Shown: positions 1 to 5,381 of the stretch, piece after piece
Layout of the letters: every line of letters starts with the position of its first letter
Numbering within the stretch: position 1 is the first letter of the stretch
Source: Opitutales bacterium
GTDB lineage: Bacteria; Verrucomicrobiota; Verrucomicrobiia; Opitutales; Intestinicryptomonadaceae
Direction of reading: 5' to 3'
DNA length: 6,086 nucleotides
Assembly: GCA_017526045.1 (NCBI GenBank)
Contig: JAFXRX010000152.1
Coordinates: forward strand, 1 to 6,086
Translations under genes and position numbers: made by a program
The notes under the pieces: model-generated
Told to the model about the DNA's origin: nothing
The model's input: the letters and a program-made list of their open reading frames with translations, nothing else
The model's database searches: none

Positions 1-483
1 AGACTCGAAAAATCTGCCTGTGCAGTTGTTGATGATTACGCAGTCGTACTTTTTCAGGCTTTCGAGAGTTTCAAACTCCTTGCGGTCGTCGGTGAAGTGC
101 ATGACCCACTTGCCCTTGGAATTTTTTTCCATCTGTTCCAAGAACACGCGCAAAGCGGGGATGCCCTCAGTGTGGCGGTAGCCCTCTGTTCTGTCCCAAA
201 CCAAAAAGTGGCGGACTTTCTTGGGGTTTATCGGCAGCTTTTTGGGGGCAGCCTCTGCTGTCTTTTCTACCTCTTCCGGAGTCAAAAGCTTGTCGCAAAG
301 ATATTCGGTGGTGATTTCGCCCGTATCCTTGTTGCGCTTGAAGTTTACATAGTTTGTTGTTTCCTTCTTGGCGTTTATCGAAGGATCAAAGTTCTTCGGA
401 TAAACGTTTTTTCCTTTGGGGGCGGCAAATACAAAAGCCGCCGCCGCGAACAATGACGCGCATATTAAAGATATTTTTTTCAT
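1..483 (-). CDS. Exported ThuA-domain protein, 5' part (cut by the left edge)
   Basis: The first 161 codons are present and the frame is still open at position 1. The N-terminus is a Sec signal peptide: MKK, a hydrophobic Ala/Leu/Phe stretch to about residue 20, and a probable cleavage at F-A-A just before P-K-G-K. A linker of about 65 residues follows. From about residue 90 the sequence matches the start of a ThuA-like (trehalose utilisation) domain: a first beta strand R-H-F-L-V-W-D, then T-E-G-Y-R-H-T-E-G-I-P-A-L, a helix, T-D-D, and Y-D-C-V-I-I-N-N-C-T-G, the family's second strand ending in N-N-x-T-G. ThuA domains have a class I glutamine amidotransferase-like fold without the amidotransferase catalytic triad. 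In rhizobia, ThuA works with the Gfo/Idh/MocA enzyme ThuB in disaccharide use. The gene follows a Gfo/Idh/MocA gene by 30 bp, so they are probably one operon. Family is fairly certain; the substrate is unknown, and the C-terminal half lies outside the window. Confidence 0.85.
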   Translation of the reverse strand, partial: MKKISLICASLFAAAAFVFAAPKGKNVYPKNFDPSINAKKETTNYVNFKRNKDTGEITTEYLCDKLLTPEEVEKTAEAAPKKLPINPKKVRHFLVWDRTEGYRHTEGIPALRVFLEQMEKNSKGKWVMHFTDDRKEFETLESLKKYDCVIINNCTGRFFES

Positions 484-490
484 TTTTTTG

Positions 491-496
491 ACCTTT
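491..496 (-). promoter_or_regulatory. Ribosome binding site of the ThuA-like gene
   Basis: On the minus strand AAAGGT lies 7 nt before the ATG at 483. It is the only clear Shine-Dalgarno-like site in the window. It sits in the 30-bp gap after the oxidoreductase stop codon and supports both the chosen start and translation from a shared message. Confidence 0.6.
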
Positions 497-513
497 CTTT
501 TTTGTTTTTAAAT

Positions 514-1857
514 TTAAATCAAAGCCCACTGCCCGCGGTTGGGGCGGCTTATGAACTTGTTTGCCTCGGGGTCGTTTACAAACTCGCCCTTCCTCCAGTC
601 CCATTCGAGCGTCCTGCCCAAACGGTACGCGATGTTGCCCATAATCGAGAGCTCAGCCGACGACCTGCCGCCTTCGACGGGCGCGGTAACGGGAGCTCCG
701 TTGAAAACCGCGTTGAAGAAACAGTCGCGGTGGGATTCGCCCATGGCTTTTTGATAGACGAAGTCGTCGTCGCCAATCAAGATGTCGTAAAAATACTTTT
801 TGTTTGCCCAGAAAGGACCTCTGTCGGCGGCGGCGACGCCCTCTGTGCCCTCGAAAATAACGGCGTAGTCGAGCGGGCATACGTCTTTTGAGGGGTTGCC
901 CTTCATGATTTTAACGCCCGACTCCGTTTCGTAATAATACTGGCGGGGCCCCGGAGTGCCGGTGAGATTTGCGCCGTCCATTACGACGACCCTCTTCGGG
1001 CCCTTGCCGTCGAGCCCCAAACCCCACATTGCAATGTCGTAGTGGTGCGCGCCGAAGTCCGCCTGGTTGGAGTTGCCGTAGTCGAGGTGGTCTCGCCAAG
1101 CGGGGAAGCCGTGCTCGTTGTACGGCTGCGGACTGTCGGAGAGCATCGGCAAAAGCTGCTGCGAGTACGGGTTGTAGGGGGCGGGGCCGCACCACATGTC
1201 CCAGTCGACGCCCGCGGGGACGTCCTCATACTTCCAGTTGCGCGTCGAGGCGAGGCTGTAATTGAGCCTGCACCAGACGTTTTTGATTTCGCCCAAATAG
1301 CCGTTTCTGGCAAGCTGCGCCGCCCTGCGGAAACTTTCGCCGCTGCGCTGCTGCGAGCCCACCTGGAATACGACGCCCGCATCCTGCACGGCCTTCGTAA
1401 CCTTGCGAGCTTCCTCGATAGTGAAAGTCATCGGCTTTTCGCAGTAAATCGCCTTGCCCGCGCGCGCCGCCAAAATCGAGATGATTGCATGCCAGTGGTC
1501 GGGGGTGGTGATGTAAACCGCGTCAATAGAGGGGTCAGCCAAAAGCTCGCGGAAGTCCTTGTAGCACTTCGGCTTGTCGAAGGCAAAGCCCTTCTGCGCG
1601 TACTTCTGCGCGGCCTTTTCCGACCAATATTTTAAACGCTTGTCGTCGACGTCGGCAAACGCGCAAACGCGGACGTTGGGCATGTCGGTTAATCCTCCCA
1701 AGTGGCTGTCCGCCATTTTCCCGACGCCGATTATGCCGACATTGCAGCGACTGTTTGGCGCATTGTTGCCCGCGCCGAAAAGCTTGCCCCTGTAAATAAG
1801 AGGCAAAACCGCCGCGAACGCCGCGCCCTTCAAGAATTTTCTTCTGCCAATGTTCAT
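514..1857 (-). CDS. Tat-exported Gfo/Idh/MocA family oxidoreductase
   Basis: The gene encodes 447 residues, a full-length member of the family. The N-terminus carries a twin-arginine signal, G-R-R-K-F-L-K (residues 4-10), followed by a hydrophobic stretch to about residue 21, so the enzyme is probably folded with cofactor in the cytoplasm and then exported. The NAD(P)-binding Rossmann motif is G-I-I-G-V-G (41-46). T-P-D-H-W-H (118-123) and the family signature E-K-P (140-142) follow; the lysine of E-K-P is the usual catalytic or substrate-binding lysine. The C-terminal substrate domain contains C-G-P-A-P-Y-N-P-Y (223-231) and D-F-G-A-H-H-Y-D (267-274), typical of the exported PVC-bacterial subgroup. 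The C-terminus R-P-N-R-G-Q-W is also typical. The likely reaction is pyridine-nucleotide-linked oxidation or reduction of a sugar, glycoside or inositol; the substrate is not visible. The leader has no good Shine-Dalgarno site. A ThuA-domain gene follows by 30 bp. Confidence 0.93.
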   Translation of the reverse strand: MNIGRRKFLKGAAFAAVLPLIYRGKLFGAGNNAPNSRCNVGIIGVGKMADSHLGGLTDMPNVRVCAFADVDDKRLKYWSEKAAQKYAQKGFAFDKPKCYKDFRELLADPSIDAVYITTPDHWHAIISILAARAGKAIYCEKPMTFTIEEARKVTKAVQDAGVVFQVGSQQRSGESFRRAAQLARNGYLGEIKNVWCRLNYSLASTRNWKYEDVPAGVDWDMWCGPAPYNPYSQQLLPMLSDSPQPYNEHGFPAWRDHLDYGNSNQADFGAHHYDIAMWGLGLDGKGPKRVVVMDGANLTGTPGPRQYYYETESGVKIMKGNPSKDVCPLDYAVIFEGTEGVAAADRGPFWANKKYFYDILIGDDDFVYQKAMGESHRDCFFNAVFNGAPVTAPVEGGRSSAELSIMGNIAYRLGRTLEWDWRKGEFVNDPEANKFISRPNRGQWALI

Positions 1858-1924
1858 TATTTAAAAACTGTTGCCTTAACCTTTAAAAAGAACGCGAACG
1901 CGCCCTCGCCTCCATCAATAAATA

Positions 1925-1956
1925 TATCGGCAAACGGCGCGAAACGCCGCCCGATA
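1925..1956 (-). other. Leader hairpin upstream of the oxidoreductase gene
   Basis: A two-part stem is visible. TATCGG (1925-1930) pairs with CCGATA (1951-1956), and CGGCG (1935-1939) pairs with CGCCG (1945-1949), enclosing a 5-nt loop. The inner and outer stems are separated by an internal loop of 4 nt against 1 nt. The hairpin ends 67 bp before the start codon at 1857, so it would lie in the 5' untranslated leader of the oxidoreductase/ThuA message. No U-tract follows it on the minus strand, so it is not an intrinsic terminator. It could stabilise the message, or be a protein-binding inverted repeat in DNA. Confidence 0.4.
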
Positions 1957-2008
1957 AACGAATAAACCGACTCAACTCCCCCATGTAAAAATCAGATAAT
2001 AAAGTCCG

Positions 2009-2034
2009 AATACTATTGCAATGCAGGAAGTATT
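2009..2034. promoter_or_regulatory. Operator-like inverted repeat in the divergent intergenic region
   Basis: AATACT (2009-2014) and AGTATT (2029-2034) form an inverted repeat with a 14-nt spacer. The spacer contains the perfect 8-bp palindrome ATTGCAAT (2015-2022). Its place between two divergently transcribed units suits a regulator site, but the internal palindrome is off-centre and no regulator gene is in view. This is a suggestion from symmetry and position only. Confidence 0.22.
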
Positions 2035-2052
2035 ATCGTTTTACGAGTACAG

Positions 2053-2082
2053 TGTATAACAGTTAACCCGCCCCCCTTTCAA
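2053..2082 (-). promoter_or_regulatory. Candidate promoter of the oxidoreductase/ThuA unit
   Basis: Read on the minus strand, TTGAAA (2077-2082) stands 18 nt upstream of TATACA (2053-2058). These match the sigma70 -35 and -10 consensus at 5 of 6 and 4 of 6 positions. A start near 2046 would give a leader of about 190 nt including the operator-like repeat and the leader hairpin. The match is only moderate, and a nearer A/T-rich -10-like site around 1996-2001 is an alternative. Confidence 0.28.
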
Positions 2083-2101
2083 GCTTTTTTTTGATTTTTT
2101 T

Positions 2102-2131
2102 GCCCCAACCGCCTTTTGGGGCGTCTTTTTT
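2102..2131 (+). terminator. Rho-independent terminator, plus strand, upstream of the metallopeptidase gene
   Basis: GCCCCAA (2102-2108) pairs perfectly with TTGGGGC (2116-2122) around a 7-nt loop. GTC and a run of six T (2126-2131) follow, which is a standard intrinsic terminator for rightward transcription. The minus strand has A rather than T after the stem, so it does not work leftward. There is no plus-strand gene to its left in the window, so it either shields or attenuates the gene at 2209, or is left over from a lost gene. Confidence 0.7.
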
Positions 2132-2170
2132 GCAAAAACATCAACGCCATCAAACCAAGCCAAAGTATTT

Positions 2171-2199
2171 TTGACCCCGCGAAAGACTTGCGCTATCAT
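2171..2199 (+). promoter_or_regulatory. Sigma70-like promoter of the metallopeptidase gene
   Basis: TTGACC (2171-2176) and TATCAT (2194-2199) are separated by exactly 17 nt, and each box matches consensus at 5 of 6 positions. This is the best promoter in the window, and it lies downstream of the terminator at 2102-2131. Initiation about 6-8 nt after the -10 box would be at 2205-2207, only 2-4 nt before the ATG at 2209, implying a nearly leaderless message. Confidence 0.55.
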
Positions 2200-2208
2200 G
2201 GGCGCATT

Positions 2209-3936
2209 ATGATAAACCGAATCTTCAACATCAGAGGCAAAAATATAATCTATAAATTGGAAAACTTTTCCGATTTATCCGAACAGAAGGCGATAGACAT
2301 TTCGCTCGGCTGCGCGTTCAACATGTCGCAGTTTATTCTGCGAAATCTGAAAAGCGCCGACGCAAATACGGCGCGGATTATGCGAAAAATCTACGGCGAA
2401 AACGCCGACGCCCAAAGGCTATCGGATCTCTTCAAAGAAATTGTCGGACGCATAGAAAAAAAGTTTTTCGCGCGGCGCGAAAAGGTTTTTATCGGCGAAG
2501 GCGGGGAGGAAAAGCCCGAAGTTTTTTCGGGCGCGGATTGCGGCCTGCAAAAAATAATTATTTACGACGCGTTCTTTAAGAGGATGCCCGGCGACGAAAG
2601 CGGGCTCAACGACAGAGCCTCGGTGCTAATCCACGAAATGGCGCATTTAAACGGGCTTGAAGGCGACGAAGAGCTCGGGAGCATCAACAGCGCAGAGTCT
2701 CTGCGCAACTTTGCGCTGCTTGCCTGCGGGCTTGCCGACGAGGAAAAGCTTTTTGCAAAAATCGAAGAAAGCGCGCAGGGCAAGCTGCAAGGCGAAGACG
2801 GCGAACTCCCGTACCGCCCCGACCAGCCCCGCGCCCCCAAAGGACAGCCAAACGGCGGGCAGTGGATTCCCGAAAACTATTCGGGTGGCGGAGAAATTAA
2901 AACAGCAAACAAAAATTCGCCCTCCCGCATTCACGCAAAAAATTCGGAAGATGAAGAAACCAAAGACTATGACGATTTGGTTTACCGCGAAAACAAATAC
3001 GAAGGCGAAGCGAGAAAAAGAAACATCGACGATCCCGAATTTGCCGGAAAGATAAAAGCTATCGCCGCTGAAGTGGAAGACGAATTGGCAAAGATCAAAG
3101 AGCTTTTTAAGGGGCTTTCTTCGGCGGAATCGAAAAATATGATTCAAGACAACAGGGAGCTTCAAAAAAATACAACCCTCCTTTCCCAAGAAAATAAAAA
3201 AGATGAAAAAGGCGCAAATTCTTCGGAAGATCCGCAAAGCGATTCGCCCGCGCCGGATAAAAACAGCTCGAATAGTTTAAATATTCCCGACGACAAATAC
3301 GATGAAGTTAAAAATAAAATAAAGGATTCCAATACAAAAGATCCTGTCGCATTTGTCGGAGAAATTGACGAGAACAGAAACAGTTTGTATAACTTTAAAA
3401 GCGAAGCCGAATGCCAAACAACAGAAATAAAAGTTGCGGATAAAGACGAATCATCTACCAATGCCGGCGAATGGCATGCAGAAGACATTTTAGTTGGAAA
3501 CCTTCCGCCGAATTCTGAAGAATCTTTTATCCAGCACATGGAATATGAATACCGCGACAAGGAAGGAAATGCGCATCATGAAGAAGCGGATTTTTTGCTT
3601 AAAGGCAAAACTAACGACGACGGAATGGCTCTTATTCCACGAGTCGGAATCCATTATCAAAAGGATTTCGGGGAATATGGAGAAGACGGGAAAGAATATA
3701 AGGATGTTAAAATCAAAATGGAGGTTTCACATATTAAAGACGGCGTTCCAAAAAACGTTAAAGTAGATAAAAACAGCAAATTTCAATATAATACCCCCAA
3801 TGAATTAAAAGAGTACGCAAAACGGCACGCTATAAATAACGGCGGCGGCGAAATTGAGAAGGGAAGCAATGTAGGCAGGCGGGGAACTATTTTGACTCGA
3901 AATTACCGGCTGCCGGAAAAAAATTCTCGTCGATAA
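2209..3936 (+). CDS. Aspzincin (M35-like) metallopeptidase-domain modular protein, possible toxin or effector
   Basis: The gene encodes 575 residues from the ATG at 2209. This start is chosen because it follows a good promoter; an upstream in-frame TTG lies inside a terminator stem. No signal peptide or membrane segment is visible. Residues about 20-175 resemble the aspzincin/M35 family (deuterolysin, peptidyl-Lys metallopeptidase). A helical lead-in is followed by I-I-I-Y-D-A-F-F, then the zinc motif H-E-M-A-H (142-146), an acidic G-D-E-E-L-G (152-157) where the family has its third ligand Asp (D153 here), and N-S-A-E-S-L-R-N-F-A (160-169), like the family's N-A-D-x-Y-x-x-F-A. A short motif P-R-A-P-K-G-Q-P-N-G-G-Q-W (207-219) comes next, of a kind I recall from phage-linked and toxin-like proteins. 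Residues about 222-385 are a Lys/Glu/Asp/Ser/Asn-rich linker. Residues about 385-575 are an unrecognised, probably beta-rich domain. GC content is far lower in the 3' half. The last 50 bp overlap the convergent gene. Peptidase fold is likely; overall role is unknown. Confidence 0.72.
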   Translation: MINRIFNIRGKNIIYKLENFSDLSEQKAIDISLGCAFNMSQFILRNLKSADANTARIMRKIYGENADAQRLSDLFKEIVGRIEKKFFARREKVFIGEGGEEKPEVFSGADCGLQKIIIYDAFFKRMPGDESGLNDRASVLIHEMAHLNGLEGDEELGSINSAESLRNFALLACGLADEEKLFAKIEESAQGKLQGEDGELPYRPDQPRAPKGQPNGGQWIPENYSGGGEIKTANKNSPSRIHAKNSEDEETKDYDDLVYRENKYEGEARKRNIDDPEFAGKIKAIAAEVEDELAKIKELFKGLSSAESKNMIQDNRELQKNTTLLSQENKKDEKGANSSEDPQSDSPAPDKNSSNSLNIPDDKYDEVKNKIKDSNTKDPVAFVGEIDENRNSLYNFKSEAECQTTEIKVADKDESSTNAGEWHAEDILVGNLPPNSEESFIQHMEYEYRDKEGNAHHEEADFLLKGKTNDDGMALIPRVGIHYQKDFGEYGEDGKEYKDVKIKMEVSHIKDGVPKNVKVDKNSKFQYNTPNELKEYAKRHAINNGGGEIEKGSNVGRRGTILTRNYRLPEKNSRR

Positions 3937-5224
3937 ATTTGCGGGCTTTATAAGCGCGTTCGAACTCTTCCTCGAACTTTTTAAAATCGTCTTCAGGCAG
4001 TATTGCCCGCTCTTTGAGCTTGGGCAATACTGCCATTGCGTCGTCGGCGCATAAAAAGACAAAAAGTCCGGGCGCCATTTTTTTGAAATCCTTTCTTCCC
4101 CTTATGACATTTGCGGCATATTCTTCAATCAGCGTTTCGTCGAATATCGGATTTTTTATCCCGTAAAAGAAATGCCTGCTAACTTTTATATTTTTCAAAA
4201 GTCTTTTGTTTTTTATTTTTGACAATCTGTCGAGATGTTCCGCGCGGTATTTTTCTATGTATTTTTTTACCATGGCTTCGTCTTTTTTTGACGCGTCCAA
4301 TTCGCCGCCGTAATATAAAATCAAATTGTCATATACGAATTCTCTTTTCGCCATATAAAAAATCAAGCTGTCGAACAAGTATTTCAAGTCGTATATGTAT
4401 TTTATTGACATGTCTTCCGCGTTTTCAAAATCCTTGAGATAGGATATTGCAAATTCCTTGTCCTGAGGGGCGAAAAAGCCCGCGTAAATATTGCGCGCGG
4501 AATTTTTTAAGCCGTCATGGTAATATTTTTCGAATTTGAAATCGAATTTGCCTTTAATTTGGTCTCCGGGCTTGTATCCGCTGTCTTTAACAAGCCAATA
4601 GATGAATGTCGCCGCGCACATCTCTTCAAACGAGTTAAAAACTGGATCATAAGGCGCAAAAGGCTCCATATGGTCGAAAAACAGCTTTTCTACCTTCTTC
4701 AAATCTTTTTTTACAAAAATTCCCTCGTAGTAAAAATACGCCAAAGCGTTTGCCTTAAATTCAAAATTGTAGGATAAAAGCGTGTACAAATACGCCTTTT
4801 TGGCGTCGCGGATTGCGCCTCTTCCCTCGCGCATTTGCCTGTTCGTCGGCACGTAAAAAGAAACTCCGTGCCCTAACCTCTCAAAGACGTCCTTGCCCCA
4901 GCCCAAGTAGTAGAGGGAAAGCGCCAAGCAGATTTGATGCTCTTTATCTTTTAATCGCCAATCTTTAAAGTCCGAATTCAAAACTTTTTGCTCGTACGCC
5001 AAAACTTCGGGGTCGGTTTCGGTTTGCGGCAGGGTTTTTATGATTTTTGCGATTTCTTGGGGCGCGAGTTTTTCATAGTCGATTTTCTCTTCCGCAGGCG
5101 ATGCCGACTCGGACAAAGCCCCGACGCCCTGCGCTTGCGCAGCCTGCGAAACGTCCGCCGCGGCGGCGCACGCCGCAAAAACCGCCGCCGAGAAAAGAAA
5201 AAATATCCTTTTTGCAAAATCCAT
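3887..5224 (-). CDS. Exported protein with Sel1-like repeat, function unknown
   Basis: The gene encodes 445 residues. The N-terminus M-D-F-A-K-R-I, then a Phe/Leu/Ala hydrophobic core to about residue 20, is a Sec signal peptide. Cleavage near A-A-A-A-D is likely. Cys19 sits at a weak lipobox-like site (F-A-A-C), so a lipoprotein cannot be excluded. The mature protein is helix-rich, with many Lys, Glu, Tyr and Phe. Residues about 157-185 (A-N-A-L-A-Y-F-Y-Y-E-G, then V-K-K-D and A-x-K-L-F-like spacing) resemble a Sel1/TPR-type repeat, and a weaker copy may lie near 243-266. Such repeats usually mediate protein contacts. No catalytic motif was recognised. The start has only a weak purine-rich AAGAAAAG upstream. 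Its stop is inside the convergent metallopeptidase gene, and no terminator follows it. An inverted repeat covers codons about 397-409. The low GC content matches the 3' half of its neighbour, suggesting accessory DNA. Confidence 0.75.
   Translation of the reverse strand: MDFAKRIFFLFSAAVFAACAAAADVSQAAQAQGVGALSESASPAEEKIDYEKLAPQEIAKIIKTLPQTETDPEVLAYEQKVLNSDFKDWRLKDKEHQICLALSLYYLGWGKDVFERLGHGVSFYVPTNRQMREGRGAIRDAKKAYLYTLLSYNFEFKANALAYFYYEGIFVKKDLKKVEKLFFDHMEPFAPYDPVFNSFEEMCAATFIYWLVKDSGYKPGDQIKGKFDFKFEKYYHDGLKNSARNIYAGFFAPQDKEFAISYLKDFENAEDMSIKYIYDLKYLFDSLIFYMAKREFVYDNLILYYGGELDASKKDEAMVKKYIEKYRAEHLDRLSKIKNKRLLKNIKVSRHFFYGIKNPIFDETLIEEYAANVIRGRKDFKKMAPGLFVFLCADDAMAVLPKLKERAILPEDDFKKFEEEFERAYKARKFIDENFFPAAGNFESK
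3996..4034. repeat. Perfect 13-bp inverted repeat within a coding sequence
   Basis: GGCAGTATTGCCC (3996-4008) is exactly repeated in inverse as GGGCAATACTGCC (4022-4034). The 13-nt spacer itself contains GCTC-TTT-GAGC (4009-4019), so a single strand could fold into a 17-bp stem with a 2-nt bulge and a 3-nt loop. It lies 60 bp after the stop of the plus-strand metallopeptidase gene and inside the minus-strand Sel1-like gene, where it encodes the similar peptides A-V-L-P and A-I-L-P. No T-run follows on the plus strand. It may stop transcription or protect the 3' end of the plus-strand message. Confidence 0.7.
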
Positions 5225-5288
5225 AAGTTAAGCTTTTCTTTTCAAAAAATTACATCGTATTAAAATTTATTCAAGCCTAATATTTTGA

Positions 5289-5311
5289 TTTTTTTGCGCG
5301 GCGCAAAAAAA
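5289..5311. repeat. A/T-armed hairpin overlapping the rubrerythrin terminator tract
   Basis: TTTTTTTGCG (5289-5298) and CGCAAAAAAA (5302-5311) are perfect inverse repeats around a 3-nt centre. The A arm is the same stretch that gives the U-tract of the adjacent terminator on the minus strand, so the two structures share bases. Confidence 0.5.
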
Positions 5312-5336
5312 GCGCGGGGCAAAAAACGCCACGCGC
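5305..5336 (-). terminator. Rho-independent terminator downstream of rubrerythrin
   Basis: On the minus strand a 9-bp GC-rich stem with one mismatch (arms at 5328-5336 and 5312-5320, 7-nt loop) is followed directly by seven T (plus-strand A at 5305-5311). It lies 45 bp after the rubrerythrin stop and separates that gene from the Sel1-like gene. Confidence 0.75.
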
Positions 5337-5346
5337 GGAAAAGTCA

Positions 5347-5368
5347 GGCAAAAATTTTGTCTTTTGCC
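5347..5368 (-). other. Second, weaker hairpin just after the rubrerythrin stop
   Basis: GGCAAAA (5347-5353) pairs with TTTTGCC (5362-5368) over an 8-nt loop, 13 bp beyond the stop codon. On the minus strand it is followed only by TGACTTTTCC, so it is poor as a terminator alone. It could be an auxiliary element ahead of the strong terminator at 5305-5336. Confidence 0.3.
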
Positions 5369-5381
5369 CTAAAAAATTTTT

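Noticed and set aside
502..1965. Long open frames on the plus strand opposite the oxidoreductase gene
   Set aside because: They are mirror frames of a GC-rich gene with clear family motifs on the minus strand, and their translations are Arg/Ala/Pro-rich with no recognisable domain.
2116..2208. An in-frame TTG that would extend the metallopeptidase protein by 31 residues
   Set aside because: The TTG lies inside the right arm of the terminator, has no ribosome binding site, and the promoter at 2171-2199 would fall inside the coding region. The ATG at 2209 fits better.
2244..2249. Perfect TATAAT box just inside the metallopeptidase gene
   Set aside because: It has no acceptable -35 box at 16-18 nt and lies within the coding sequence.
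3469..3486. W-H-A-E-D in the C-terminal domain as a deaminase-type H-A-E zinc motif of a toxin
   Set aside because: Deaminases also need a P-C-x-x-C motif downstream. No cysteine follows in this protein, so the match is not supported.
5126..5165. Short palindromes CTGCGCTTGCGCAG and CCGCCGCGGCGG
   Set aside because: They fall in GC-rich Ala codons of the signal-peptide and early mature region and are explained by repeated GCN codons.
5160..5222. Lipoprotein signal in the Sel1-like protein (F-A-A-C)
   Set aside because: The -3 position is Phe rather than Leu/Val/Ile, and a normal Ala-rich signal peptidase I site follows directly. It is kept as a caveat only.
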